A stretch of 64,000 nucleotides of DNA, from NCBI GenBank assembly GCA_903875445.1, contig CAIQWD010000066.1:62001-126000 (forward strand), read 5' to 3'. Positions 28,622 through 37,883 of this stretch are shown here, piece by piece. The DNA is from an uncultured delta proteobacterium. GTDB taxonomy: Bacteria; Desulfobacterota; Desulfobulbia; Desulfobulbales; Desulfocapsaceae. The position numbers and the translations under genes are program-made. Within the stretch, counting starts at the first letter, position 1, and each line of letters opens with the position of its first letter. The notes beneath the pieces were generated by a model. It did no database searches. It was not told where the DNA came from and worked only from the letters and a program-made list of their open reading frames with translations.

Positions 28622-28931
28622 TTTAGATTTCCCTGACCGGCACTCGATTTTCCTGGTCTCGATAAACGGTACTTCTTTTCGGTCTCTTTTGAGGCGCATA
28701 AACCTCTTGACTATAAGCCGTTATCCATTGTCCGCCAGGCTACATTTTCAGATGGAGATATGCAACTCTTTTGTCTCACACCTTGTCGGCTACAATCATT
28801 CCAGAGCCATTACCTCGCCTCTTCGCGCTTGATCCACCAAGATGTGTAGCGCCCGCCATAAAGATAATCCAGAAGGAAGAGCTGCGGATCGGTACCCTCG
28901 CGGATTTGCAGGCCCTGCAGCTGAAAAAAAG
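28622..28931. other. Gap with possible gene remnant
   Basis: 310 bp without an intact gene. On the minus strand a frame ending at the stop 28810-28812 reads LQGLQIREGTDPQLFLLDYL and then GGRYTSWWIKREEAR, which looks like the C-terminus of a real protein of unknown type. It begins at the edge of the RAYT element, so it may be the tail of a gene split or displaced by that element. No matching N-terminal part was recognised to the right of the element. Confidence 0.3.
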
Positions 28932-28960
28932 CAAAAGGGTCAAGTCTGCTCTTGACTCAT
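28932..28960 (+). repeat. Left terminal inverted repeat of RAYT element
   Basis: 29-base sequence that is an exact reverse complement of 29944-29972. It contains its own hairpin, GTCAAG-TCTGCT-CTTGAC, like REP/REPIN sequences recognised by Y1-type transposases. It encodes the last residues (MSQEQT) and stop of the transposase. Confidence 0.85.
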
Positions 28961-29917
28961 GATAACCTGTTTAATCTGATCAAGTTTACGGTTCAGTGTA
29001 CGGTCCGATTTGAGCCGGACCTTGAATCTTCCTATTATAGTGCTGACGGTGCTGTAATTTTCTATTCCAAATTGTTCGCCAATGCTGTTTAACGTTTCCC
29101 CTCTGAGATGCCGTGCCAGATATAGAGCAATGGCTCTTGCTTCGTTACACGCACCTCGTTTCATTGAAAAAAGCCGGTCTTTATCGATACGGTAATAGTC
29201 ACAGATCACCCGCATGATTCGATCAATATCCGGGGCAAGGCGCTTGGATTCAGGGACTTCGTTATGACGTTTTGTTTCAAAGAATCTGGCTTTTATTTCG
29301 TCGATGAATGGATTGTCCCCAAGAACGGAGGGAAGTTTTTTCAGATTAAAAATATGGAGGAATGACGCAGCCTCCTCTTCCCCCATAAATTCCCGGTATT
29401 TCTTTTCCTTCAAGCTTGGATCTTGGGTGAGCATGGACAGTATGAACGCCTTGTGTAACCAGTCCCACTTTTTAGCCCTGGAAACATAGCCTTTGTGGCT
29501 TGACCATTCATAATGCCCGACTTCCACAACCATCCCGGCCCGCACCGGATTTAGATGAATATAACGGATCAGTTGCAGCAGGTAACTGTCGCCGGCAACC
29601 ACGATCGCTTTGTACCTGCCACGAAACAGTTGTCCGTCCAGAGAATGGCTTCCGTTGTAACGCTGAGTGTAAACACCATTTATGTGCCGCATGCATCTTG
29701 ACAGATTGGCATCGGGTGTTTGAACAAGCAGGTGATAATGATTGGGCATCAGGCAAAAGGAGCTGATCTTTAAAGAAAACAATTCAACCGCTTCACGAAG
29801 GATACTGATGAATTCTTCGTAATCATCTTTACCTCCAAACACCTGCTCACCACGTCGACCGCGGTTCATCACATGGTACCAGGCGTTTGGGTATTCTATG
29901 CGTAAGGGTCTTGACAT
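28940..29917 (-). CDS. REP-associated tyrosine transposase with DnaA-like C-terminus
   Basis: Y1-type HUH transposase of 325 residues. The N-terminal domain starts MSRPLRIEYPNAWYHVMNRG and has the HUH site MPNHYHLLVQ (H60, H62) and the likely catalytic tyrosine Y83 in GVYTQRY. Residues about 225-320 form a DnaA-C-like helix-turn-helix (DRIMRVICDYYRIDKDRL, EARAIALYLARHLRGETL, STVSTIIGRF), an arrangement common in larger RAYTs. These enzymes cut single-stranded REP hairpins. The gene appears intact. Its last codons are formed by the flanking inverted repeat, so element boundary and gene end coincide. Confidence 0.92.
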   Translation of the reverse strand: MSRPLRIEYPNAWYHVMNRGRRGEQVFGGKDDYEEFISILREAVELFSLKISSFCLMPNHYHLLVQTPDANLSRCMRHINGVYTQRYNGSHSLDGQLFRGRYKAIVVAGDSYLLQLIRYIHLNPVRAGMVVEVGHYEWSSHKGYVSRAKKWDWLHKAFILSMLTQDPSLKEKKYREFMGEEEAASFLHIFNLKKLPSVLGDNPFIDEIKARFFETKRHNEVPESKRLAPDIDRIMRVICDYYRIDKDRLFSMKRGACNEARAIALYLARHLRGETLNSIGEQFGIENYSTVSTIIGRFKVRLKSDRTLNRKLDQIKQVIMSQEQT

Positions 29918-29943
29918 CCTTCTTCTTTACAAAAAACTTTTTT

Positions 29944-29972
29944 ATGAGTCAAGAGCAGACTTGACCCTTTTG
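29944..29972 (-). repeat. Right terminal inverted repeat of RAYT element
   Basis: Exact reverse complement of 28932-28960, 27 bp upstream of the transposase start; contains the same internal GTCAAG/CTTGAC hairpin. Confidence 0.85.
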
Positions 29973-30186
29973 TTGTTCTTCTTTTGTTCTTTTGTCTTTT
30001 GTCTGGCAACCGTGGCAATGATGGTCCGGTGTTGCGTCAGGTAGGGGTCCTGCCCAGAAGGTTTTGATTACCATGTCTTTTGCAAACCGAAATAAGGGTG
30101 ATCTCTTAAAACTTCCTCGCTGCCCGCTGCCGGAGGGCATAGGCAGCGGGTGAACGACTGGCACTCCTCATGACAGAAAATTTGGT

Positions 30187-31266
30187 TTAACGGGAGAACA
30201 ATTTGCTAAACTCCCCAAACCCTTCCTTCTCCAGATCGGCCGCCGGGATAAATCGTAACGCTGCTGAATTGAGGCAATATCTCAGTTTCGTCGGCGCGGG
30301 TCCGTCGTCAAAGACATGGCCGAGATGGGAATTGCCCTTTTTACTGCGCACCTCAGTCCGCACCGAGAACAATTTCCGGTCTTCTTTGGTAACGACATTG
30401 TCCTTGACCAGAGGCTGGGTAAAACTCGGCCAACCGGTGCCCGAATCATATTTGTCAAGCGAGCTGAAAAGGGCTTCGCCGGAAACAATATCCACGTAGA
30501 TTCCAGCCTCTTTATTATCCCAGTATTGGTTTTTGAAGGGCGGCTCGGTGCCGCTTTCCTGGGTTACCTCATATTGCAGCGCGGTGAGTCGTTTCTTTAA
30601 GTCTTCTTTGCTGCTATGTTTTCCCATGGCATTTTTACTCCAGTCAACACTTTCAAGAAATGTATCCCTGCCGGAGCGACTTCGATAGAAGGTGTAACGA
30701 ACCGGATTTTTTTTATAGTAATCCTGATGATATTCCTCGGCCGGGTAAAAGGTGCTGTACGGCAGGATCGGGGTGACGAGCGGGCCTTTGAAAATGCCGC
30801 TGGCAGCAAGTTCTGTCTTGGAGACCTCGGCTAGGTGGCGCTGTTCGTCGCTGTTGTAGAAAATTGCCGTGCTGTAGGCATGGCCGCGGTCGACGAACTG
30901 GCCGCCGGCATCGGTCGGGTCAACCTGGTGCCAATATACGTCGAGGAGTTGCTGATAGCTGATTTTCTTTGGATCGTAGGTAAGTTCCACCACCTCAATA
31001 TGCCCGCCGCCCACATAGTTTTCATAGGTCGGATCCTTGGATGTCCCTCCGGTATAACCGGAAACCACATCCAGTACCCCGTCCAGCTGCTTGAAGGGTT
31101 TTTCCATACACCAAAAACAACCGCCGGCAAACATGGCTTTGGCCACCTCATCACCGGTCTGCCGCTGCGACTCGGTGGCCGCAGCCGGTTTAGTCAGTTG
31201 ATCTACTATCGTCCCCGTTATAGTTACCAGTGTCAGGCACCAGGTAATGATAAATATAGTTTTCAT
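30187..31266 (-). CDS. msrAB: Exported MsrA-MsrB methionine sulfoxide reductase fusion
   Basis: Repairs both S- and R-methionine sulfoxide in one 359-residue chain. A signal peptide (about 1-22) points to the periplasm. MsrA: catalytic C50 in [11 protein letters not shown], then SGYTGG, YHQDYY. MsrB: SGTGWPSF and [11 protein letters not shown], whose cysteine is the nucleophile; the zinc-binding CxxC pairs of some MsrB proteins are absent. Start at 31266 follows AAAGAGG. It lies 47 bp downstream of a candidate selenoprotein gene and below a two-component system, all leftward, which suggests an envelope oxidative-stress operon. Electron donor (usually a DsbD/thioredoxin-like or MsrQ-type system) is not present. 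Confidence 0.93.
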   Translation of the reverse strand: MKTIFIITWCLTLVTITGTIVDQLTKPAAATESQRQTGDEVAKAMFAGGCFWCMEKPFKQLDGVLDVVSGYTGGTSKDPTYENYVGGGHIEVVELTYDPKKISYQQLLDVYWHQVDPTDAGGQFVDRGHAYSTAIFYNSDEQRHLAEVSKTELAASGIFKGPLVTPILPYSTFYPAEEYHQDYYKKNPVRYTFYRSRSGRDTFLESVDWSKNAMGKHSSKEDLKKRLTALQYEVTQESGTEPPFKNQYWDNKEAGIYVDIVSGEALFSSLDKYDSGTGWPSFTQPLVKDNVVTKEDRKLFSVRTEVRSKKGNSHLGHVFDDGPAPTKLRYCLNSAALRFIPAADLEKEGFGEFSKLFSR

Positions 31267-31313
31267 TGTCGGCCTCTTTGATAGAATTGTCGTTATCTGA
31301 CTTTTTCTGCACA

Positions 31314-31640
31314 TTACTGACCTCTGCCCTGACTTTTACCATCGTTCTTAGGAGAAACGGTGCGAATATAGGTTTGGGCTTTTTTCAGGACTTCTTCCAT
31401 CTCGTTAATCTGTATCTTCCCCGGGTCAAAGACCACGGTATTGATTTCACCATAGTTCCGCATACCCTTGTCTACCCGTACGACGCCATCTCGCCCATCC
31501 AGGGCGTCTTTGCCGACATCGTATCAGCCGACGACAAACGTCGCTTCCTGTAACGCCGCAAGCGCGTAATCGGTGGATAAACTCGGACCAATTCCCCAGC
31601 CAAGCAGCAGGACCGCCAGAATCATTGTCAACCGTTTCAT
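31314..31640 (-). CDS. Candidate selenoprotein, exported HMA-like domain (in-frame TGA)
   Basis: A 108-codon frame begins at ATG 31640 (GGAGG eight bases upstream) with a signal peptide [18 protein letters not shown]. It is interrupted at codon 39 by TGA (31526-31524) and continues in the same frame to TAA. The continuation reads [17 protein letters not shown], then [14 protein letters not shown] and [11 protein letters not shown], the beta-alpha-beta pattern of an HMA/MerP-like domain. The TGA follows EATFVVG, where the metal-binding cysteine of such domains would stand, and there is no other cysteine in the protein. A hairpin CGCCC-TGGAT-GGGCG starts 17 bases after TGA, the place and loop type of a bacterial SECIS. 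I read it as Sec39; a Cys-to-stop pseudogene is the alternative. Confidence 0.62.
31492..31506 (-). promoter_or_regulatory. SECIS-like hairpin after in-frame TGA
   Basis: On the minus strand CGCCC (31506-31502), loop TGGAT, GGGCG (31496-31492) form a perfect 5-bp stem with GG in a 5-base apical loop, 17 bases past the TGA. Bacterial SECIS elements have a short apical stem and a G-containing loop at about this distance. Confidence 0.5.
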
Positions 31641-31752
31641 TGCCGTACCTCCTTGTTGCCGATTTTGCCAAGAGCATCCTCTTGCTGGAAACAATAGGTA
31701 TTTGCTGTAAAGGGACAATAAAGGGAATGTAAAGATTGGATAAAGAGATTGA

Positions 31753-32820
31753 TTAAAGAGGAAGAACAAACCAGATATGGGTGTCGTCCGGGCGGCTTTC
31801 GGCACCGATCGAACCGCCGTGGGCTTCGATCAGTTCCTTGGTGATTGCCAGACCTATGCCGGCACCGCCAGCGTCGCGCGACCGGGACCGGTCGGCGCGA
31901 AAAAAACGTTCGAAGATAAAGGGCAGGTCGCCTGGGACAATGCCTGGTCCGCTGTTGTGGAAATCGACCTTGATCCCTTCCGCCACCCGGCTTATGCCAA
32001 CCTGCACCCAGCCGTTCTCCGGCGTGTATTTGCAGCAGTTGTCGAGGAGATTCTGCAGGGCCTGGAGGAGCTTGTCGCGATCGGCGGAGACCTGTATCTG
32101 GTCGTCTACCCATCTGGTTTCGACCCTGATCCCCTTTTTCTGGAAATTGAGGCGATGCAGTTCGAGCATCTCTCTGACAAGTCTAGCCAGCACAAACTCT
32201 TCCCGTTTGAGGTAGGCCTTGGCAGCATCGGCCCGGGCCAGCTGCTGCAGGTTGTCGACCAGATGCACCAGCCGGAGGTTCTCTTGTTGCAGCATCTGCA
32301 GGGTCTCAGGCGTTGGTGGAATCACCCCGTCGTTTAAGGCCTCAAGATAACCGCGCAGATTGGTCAGCGGCGTGCGCAGTTCATGGGCGACATCCGCCAC
32401 CATCGTTTTGCGCAGCTGTTCGATTTTGCCAAGTCGATCGGCCATATTATTGAAGGCGATGCCGAGCTGACCGACCTCGTCGCTGGTGCTGATCTCGGCC
32501 CGCAGGGAGAAATTGCCGGCGGCGACTTCCTTGGTGATGGCGGTCATCTGCGAAAGAGGGCGCAGCACCCGGCGCGTGAGAATAAAACTGAGGATAAAAG
32601 CAAGGCCGAGGGCGGCGAGACTTGCCCACACCAGGTACTCATGAATGGAGGTCAAAAACATCTGGTGGATATCTTTGGGGGAGACGTCGTAGATTTTCAT
32701 CAACTCCATGAAATACTCGGCGGCAAGCTTATCGACCGCCAGCCAGACGACCAGAAAAATGACCCCGATCACCGGCAGGATGTTGGTGAGGAGGAGTTTC
32801 CAGAGCAGACGATTGCGCAT
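31753..32820 (-). CDS. Sensor histidine kinase
   Basis: Membrane sensor of 355 residues: two transmembrane helices (about 9-30 and 62-82) bounding a very short 30-residue periplasmic segment, a HAMP domain (RRVLRPLSQMTAITKEVAAG), an H-box with phospho-accepting H146 (ADVAHELRTPLTNLRG), and an HATPase with DNCCKYTPENG, NSGPGI and AGGAGIGLAI. The tiny sensory loop suggests it senses in or near the membrane, in the manner of BaeS/CpxA relatives. Start at 32820 is 4 bp after the response-regulator stop. The pair sits upstream of the candidate selenoprotein and MsrAB. Confidence 0.92.
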   Translation of the reverse strand: MRNRLLWKLLLTNILPVIGVIFLVVWLAVDKLAAEYFMELMKIYDVSPKDIHQMFLTSIHEYLVWASLAALGLAFILSFILTRRVLRPLSQMTAITKEVAAGNFSLRAEISTSDEVGQLGIAFNNMADRLGKIEQLRKTMVADVAHELRTPLTNLRGYLEALNDGVIPPTPETLQMLQQENLRLVHLVDNLQQLARADAAKAYLKREEFVLARLVREMLELHRLNFQKKGIRVETRWVDDQIQVSADRDKLLQALQNLLDNCCKYTPENGWVQVGISRVAEGIKVDFHNSGPGIVPGDLPFIFERFFRADRSRSRDAGGAGIGLAITKELIEAHGGSIGAESRPDDTHIWFVLPL

Positions 32821-32824
32821 CCCC

Positions 32825-33529
32825 TCACCCCTCGTCCGGTTCGGCAAACCGGTAGCCGAAACCGCGGACGGTAAGGATGCGTTGCGGATTGGCGGGGTCG
32901 TCCTCGATCTTTTGCCGGAGTTTGCCGATATGCACGTCGATGACCCGGTCGACGACCGTCTCGCCATGTTCGTAGAAACGCTCCAGCAGCTCATTTCTTG
33001 AGAACATCCGTCCCGGCGAAGACATGAGAGTCTGGAGCAACTTGTATTCCGAAGAGGTCAGGTTGACCGCGACGCCGCCCATGCTCACCTTGTGTTTTTC
33101 CGGATCGAGTACAAGCCCGCCGTGCTGCATGAGTTGTTTTCCCCGCGGTGGTCCGGGCTGCACTCGGCGAAGTATCGCCTTGACCCTTTCCACCAGTTCG
33201 CGCGGGCTGAAGGGTTTTACCACATAATCGTCTGCTCCGAGAGAAAGCCCCATCACCCGATCCATCTCCTCCTCACGGGCGGTCAGCATGAGAATCGGCA
33301 CGTCGGAAAACTTGCGCAATTGCCGGCAGACCTCCCAGCCGTCGATCTTGGGCAGCATCACATCGAGGATGACGAAACCCGGTTCATGGAGGCGCGCCTG
33401 ACGCAACGCTTCCTCGCCGTCGTAGGCGGCAATGGTGCTGAAGCCTTCGCGTTCAAGATAGGTTGTCACCAGTTTTGAGGTGTTTTGATCGTCTTCAACT
33501 ATGAGAATGGGATTAGTGAGAATCGACAT
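32825..33529 (-). CDS. OmpR-family response regulator
   Basis: DNA-binding response regulator of 234 residues: receiver domain with acid pocket EDD (12-14), phosphorylation site D56 in VILDVMLPKIDG, and VVKPFSPREL; then a winged-helix domain (NLTSSEYKLLQTLMSSPGRMFSR, VDVHIGKLRQKI, TVRGFGYRF). Partner of the kinase 4 bp downstream. Its likely targets include the genes below it (candidate selenoprotein and MsrAB), but no operator has been identified. Confidence 0.94.
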   Translation of the reverse strand: MSILTNPILIVEDDQNTSKLVTTYLEREGFSTIAAYDGEEALRQARLHEPGFVILDVMLPKIDGWEVCRQLRKFSDVPILMLTAREEEMDRVMGLSLGADDYVVKPFSPRELVERVKAILRRVQPGPPRGKQLMQHGGLVLDPEKHKVSMGGVAVNLTSSEYKLLQTLMSSPGRMFSRNELLERFYEHGETVVDRVIDVHIGKLRQKIEDDPANPQRILTVRGFGYRFAEPDEG

Positions 33530-33633
33530 GGGGAATTTTCCTTGTTGACTGCAGGCATGCGCCTTAACCGCGGAAACGAACGGCTGAGCTTACAAGTTGC
33601 CGGCAGGGCTGGCAACCCTTGTGTACAGATTTA

Positions 33634-36600
33634 TCAGCTCCTCTTCTCATCTCCATCTTTTGTCCAAAAATCAGCCAGCAACTCCGCCTGATCAAGCACC
33701 TTGTTGACCGAAACCGTATATTCTCCGGTAGTTGGATCATCCGGCGGGTATTTATATTTTCTGAGGATTCGTTTCACCAAAACCCGCAGTTTTGCCTGGA
33801 CACTCTCTTTCAACTGCCAATCGATTGATGTGTTTCTTCTTACGCTGTCAACCAATTCGTGAGCGATCTGTTTGAGTGTTTGATCACCAAGCACTGCTTC
33901 TGCCGTTGGGTTATCCGCCAGGGCATCGAAGAATGCCAGTTCATCAACCCGAAGGTTCATCTTTTCACCGCGTTTATCGGCTTCTCTGATATGCTTGGCA
34001 AGCTGAATCAGCTCTTCGATAATTTTCGCCGAATCGATCAGGCCGCTTTGGTAGCGTTTGACCGCATTGGCCAGCAACTCTGAAAACTTCTTGCCTTGGA
34101 CGAGATTTAATTTCGCTCGATTCCTGATTTCATCGTTCAGGAGGCGTTTCAACAGTTCAAGGGCAAGATTTTTTCTTTCCATTCCGTGGATTTCAGACAA
34201 AAACTCATCCGATAGAATAGAAATATCCGGTTTCCTGATTCCCGCGGCATCAAAGACATCGATTACTTCCCGGGAAATGATGGCGTCATTGACAATCTGG
34301 CGGATGGCGGTCTCAATCTCTTCACCTGTGCGAGTTTTGCCCTGTTCATCAAACTTAGTAAAGCGGGCCTTGATCGCCTGGAAGAGAGCCAGGTCATCGC
34401 GGATTGCATAGGCCTTAGGGTGAGGGACGGACAGACTAAATACCTTTTGTAGCTTGATGACGTTTTCCTTAAACCGTTCCTTGCCGTTGCGGACACCCTT
34501 TCCATCCCTTTCATCCGTCAACTGAGAGATGGAGTTAGCGGCATCGAGAATGAAATTCAGCTTCGCCTTCGGCTCCAAGGCGAAATATTTGCGGTAATCA
34601 AAAGTGCCGAACATATCTCCAACAATTTCATGAAGCTCAAGCATTTTGGCCACAGCATCTTCCTGATCATAGGTCAGTTGCCCTTTCCCTCTTTCGGTGT
34701 AAACGGCCATGGCGTTTTTCAGATCCTGGGCGATGCCGATGTAATCGACGATCAACCCGCCCTCCTTGTCGCCGAAAACCCGGTTGACCCGGGCAATCGC
34801 CTGCATAAGGTTGTGGCCGTTCATCGGCTTGTCGATGTAGAGCGTATGCAGACAGGGGGCATCAAAACCGGTCAGCCACATATCCCGGACAATCACCAGC
34901 CGGAGCGGATCTTTCGGGTCCTTCAGACGGTCGCCGATGGTTTTGCGGCGTGGTTTGTTGCGGATATGTTCCTGCCACGTAAGCGGGTCACTGGCGGAGC
35001 CGGTCATGATGACTTTGATCGTGCCCTTGTCGTCATCAGCGTCGTACCAGTGCGGCCTGAGTCTGATGATCCGGGCATGCAATTCGACACAGATGCGCCG
35101 ACTCATGCAGACGATCATCCCTTTACCATCCGCCGCTGCCAACCGCTGTTCAAAATGGTGGATCAGATCGGCGGCAACCTGCTGCAAGCGCATGTGGCTG
35201 CCGACCACCGCCTCCTTGCCGGTCCATTTGACAAAGCGCTTCTGCCGTTCGCTCAGTTCGTCGCCTTCGGTGACCTCCTCGACGCGTTCATCCAGCACCT
35301 GTTGGTCGGCTGGTGAAAGCTCAATCTTGACGAGACGGCTTTCGTAGTAGATGCGCACGGTCGCGCCGTCTTCAACTGCCTGCTGAATGTCGTACACGTC
35401 AATATAGTCGCCGAATACCGCCTGGGTATTTTTATCTTCCTTCTCGATGGGTGTGCCGGTAAAACCGATGAAGGTGGCGTTGGGTAGGGCATCGCGCATA
35501 TGGCGGGCAAAGCCGTCAATAAAATCATATTGGCTGCGATGCGCCTCATCGGCAATGACGACGATGTTGCGTCGCAGAGAAAGAAGGGGATATTTCCCAC
35601 CCACTTCCTCGGGCAGAAATTTCTGGATGGTGGTGAAGACTACGCCGCCGGAAGCGACCACGAGCAGTTTCTTCAAATCATCACGATTAGCAGCCTGACA
35701 AGGTGTCTGGCGCAGCAGTTGCTGACAGTTGCTGAAGGTTTCGAATAGTTGCTGATCGAGGTCGTTGCGATCAGTGAGCACCATCAACGTCGGGTTGTTC
35801 ATGGCGTTTGCCAGCACCAGTTTGCCGGCAAAGAAAACCATGGTCAAACTCTTGCCGCTCCCCTGCGTGTGCCACACGACACCGGCCCGTTTGTCCCCGC
35901 CCGTTTGGTCCTTGGCATTGGCTAAACCGTATTTCGCCGGGTCTTCGCGGGTTTCTTGTTGCCCCGCCTCCGCCGGTGGTAACGCCGCCCGAATCGTCGA
36001 CTCGATGGCCCTGTTCACCGCATAGAATTGATGATAGGCAGCCACCTTTTTGATGGTTTCTTCCTTGGTCCTCTCAAAAACGATAAAATGGCGAATAACC
36101 TCAAGCAGGGTTCTTTTGTTCAGCAGTCCTTTGATCATCGGCTCCAGAGCAGACTCCTGCCTGGTGTCGACGATAGTTGCACCGTCCCCAGTTTTCCATT
36201 CCATGAAACGGGAATAATCGCTGGAGAGCGTGCCGACCTTGGCAAACCAGCCATCGCTGATGATCAGAATAGCGTTGCAGATAAAGAGCGAGGGGATCAA
36301 CTGCTTATAGGTCTGTAATTGATTGAAAGCCGCCTTGACATCGGCGTTCTCGTCAGCTGCGTTTTTCAATTCCATGACCACCAGTGGCAGGCCATTGACC
36401 AGCAGCACCACGTCGGGTCGTTTGTTATTATGGTTTTCCAGCACCGTGTACTGGTTAACGGCCAGAAATTCGTTGTTATCGGGATTGGCAAAATCGACCA
36501 GCCAGACTTTGTCAGTCTTGGTCTTGCCGTCACCGATGGAGCATTTGACATCAATGCCATCGGTGAGCATTCGGTGAAAGGCTTCGTTGTTTTCCAGCAG

Positions 36601-36843
36601 ATTGATTGACACCGTGCGCAGCGCCTTTTTGACAGCCTCTTCCCGGGCTTCGGCAGGGATGGTCTGGTTCAGACGGTCAATGGCATCACGCAGGCGGCCT
36701 TGCAACACGACTTCGGTATAATCCCGCTCCTTCCGATTGCCTTCGGAAAGGTCCGGGCCAAAGGCCACAGCATAACCGTTATCATCATGAAGGATGTCGA
36801 GTGCGATCTGCTCGATCTCGGATTCGTAGAGTCGGTTGGTCAT
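33634..36843 (-). CDS. hsdR: Type I restriction enzyme R subunit
   Basis: Motor and nuclease subunit of a type I restriction-modification complex, 1069 residues. The N-terminal PD-(D/E)xK nuclease shows D144 and E158-L-K160 ([17 protein letters not shown]). The SF2 translocase has Walker A TQGSGKS (326-332), [20 protein letters not shown], and [20 protein letters not shown]. The C-terminal helical region should bind the methylase core. It cuts DNA lacking the host methyl mark after translocation. It is the last gene of the six-gene operon and overlaps the upstream rhuM gene by 4 bp (ATGA). The frame is intact, so restriction is probably active. Confidence 0.94.
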   Translation of the reverse strand: MTNRLYESEIEQIALDILHDDNGYAVAFGPDLSEGNRKERDYTEVVLQGRLRDAIDRLNQTIPAEAREEAVKKALRTVSINLLENNEAFHRMLTDGIDVKCSIGDGKTKTDKVWLVDFANPDNNEFLAVNQYTVLENHNNKRPDVVLLVNGLPLVVMELKNAADENADVKAAFNQLQTYKQLIPSLFICNAILIISDGWFAKVGTLSSDYSRFMEWKTGDGATIVDTRQESALEPMIKGLLNKRTLLEVIRHFIVFERTKEETIKKVAAYHQFYAVNRAIESTIRAALPPAEAGQQETREDPAKYGLANAKDQTGGDKRAGVVWHTQGSGKSLTMVFFAGKLVLANAMNNPTLMVLTDRNDLDQQLFETFSNCQQLLRQTPCQAANRDDLKKLLVVASGGVVFTTIQKFLPEEVGGKYPLLSLRRNIVVIADEAHRSQYDFIDGFARHMRDALPNATFIGFTGTPIEKEDKNTQAVFGDYIDVYDIQQAVEDGATVRIYYESRLVKIELSPADQQVLDERVEEVTEGDELSERQKRFVKWTGKEAVVGSHMRLQQVAADLIHHFEQRLAAADGKGMIVCMSRRICVELHARIIRLRPHWYDADDDKGTIKVIMTGSASDPLTWQEHIRNKPRRKTIGDRLKDPKDPLRLVIVRDMWLTGFDAPCLHTLYIDKPMNGHNLMQAIARVNRVFGDKEGGLIVDYIGIAQDLKNAMAVYTERGKGQLTYDQEDAVAKMLELHEIVGDMFGTFDYRKYFALEPKAKLNFILDAANSISQLTDERDGKGVRNGKERFKENVIKLQKVFSLSVPHPKAYAIRDDLALFQAIKARFTKFDEQGKTRTGEEIETAIRQIVNDAIISREVIDVFDAAGIRKPDISILSDEFLSEIHGMERKNLALELLKRLLNDEIRNRAKLNLVQGKKFSELLANAVKRYQSGLIDSAKIIEELIQLAKHIREADKRGEKMNLRVDELAFFDALADNPTAEAVLGDQTLKQIAHELVDSVRRNTSIDWQLKESVQAKLRVLVKRILRKYKYPPDDPTTGEYTVSVNKVLDQAELLADFWTKDGDEKRS

Positions 36844-37883
36844 TCCTCGCCCCCTTTGCTCTTGTGAGAGTTGCCCGGGGTGAGGAGACGTTTGAGGGTC
36901 TTGTCAAAATCGCTCTCAAACAGCCGATCTTGCACAATTCGGTATTTTTTAAACTCGCTCTCGGCAAAGGCTCTGGCGATCTCTTGTGAAACCTTGCCGG
37001 GATTATCCAAAATCTCTCTTTCGTTGAACTGGAGAAAGGCGTTGAGCTTGTTGGCCCAATCCTCCATAGTCATGGGGATGTTGCGCTCTGCCTGGTCTTC
37101 GGCAAAATCAAGGTACATGGTTACAAAGCGGTCTAGCGACTTAAGCTCTTTCTCGACCAGATAATTCTTGGCAATGGAAACGTCGGTCTTGACAATCTTA
37201 CCGTCAGGTGCGTTCTTCCAGGTGGTCAGACCCATGCGCTCCTTTCCGCTGTCAGCCCGTTCCATAATCAGTTCAGCGGCAGTGTGACCATGGATGGCAA
37301 AATGCAGTTTATTCTGGACAGTGGCAAAAAATGCCTTGGTGGTCTCCGCGTCACGGTTGTAATCCATGGCCATGGTATAGATATCGGTGATTTTTTGATA
37401 AAACTTACGCTCGCTGGCGCGGATCTCCCGGATTTCGGCCAGCAGATTGTCAAAATAATCTTTACTAAAGAAGGAACCGTTCTTCAGCCGTTCCTTATCC
37501 AGCACATAGCCGCGGATGGCAAAATCCCGCAGAATGCCTGTTGCCCATTGCCGAAACTGGGTTGCCCGCCTGGAGTTGACCCGGTAGCCGACGGCAATCA
37601 CTGCATCCAAATTGTAGTGTCTGGTTTTATAGTTTTTCCCATCGGTGGCAGTTGCCGAGAAATCCTCGGTAACTGAATTTTCCTGCAACTCCCCCTCATT
37701 GAAAATGTTTTTCAGATGGAGAGAGATATTGTCGGTGGAACAATCGAATAGTGTGGCCATGAGTTTCTGGGTGAGCCAGATGGTTTCTTGTTCAAACCGC
37801 ACTTCGATAGAGTTTGCGCCGGACTGAGCGGTAAAAATCAGAAATTCGGCGGTACTGTTGCGGATTTGCAGTGTATTGCTCAT
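36840..37883 (-). CDS. RhuM family protein
   Basis: 347 residues of the RhuM (Salmonella pathogenicity-island) family, opening with a Bro/KilA-N-like DNA-binding section ([26 protein letters not shown], then [29 protein letters not shown]). It continues with a helical C-terminal half ([36 protein letters not shown] in outline). RhuM genes are often found inside type I restriction loci, but the molecular role is unknown. ATGA overlaps on both sides show it is translated with the HEPN gene and hsdR. A function in regulating or augmenting restriction is inference from position only. Confidence 0.85.
   Translation of the reverse strand: MSNTLQIRNSTAEFLIFTAQSGANSIEVRFEQETIWLTQKLMATLFDCSTDNISLHLKNIFNEGELQENSVTEDFSATATDGKNYKTRHYNLDAVIAVGYRVNSRRATQFRQWATGILRDFAIRGYVLDKERLKNGSFFSKDYFDNLLAEIREIRASERKFYQKITDIYTMAMDYNRDAETTKAFFATVQNKLHFAIHGHTAAELIMERADSGKERMGLTTWKNAPDGKIVKTDVSIAKNYLVEKELKSLDRFVTMYLDFAEDQAERNIPMTMEDWANKLNAFLQFNEREILDNPGKVSQEIARAFAESEFKKYRIVQDRLFESDFDKTLKRLLTPGNSHKSKGGEE

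Larger units (their letters stand above)
28932..29972 (-). mobile_element. REP-associated transposase element with 29-bp inverted ends
   Basis: A 1.04-kb unit made of one transposase gene bounded by perfect 29-bp inverted repeats, each an imperfect palindrome. The structure resembles a REPIN-like or autonomous RAYT element; no target-site duplication was established. Confidence 0.7.

Noticed and set aside
29949-30164. Minus-strand 71-codon frame between RAYT element and MsrAB
   Set aside because: Low-complexity end in the inverted repeat and no RBS or family; judged non-coding.
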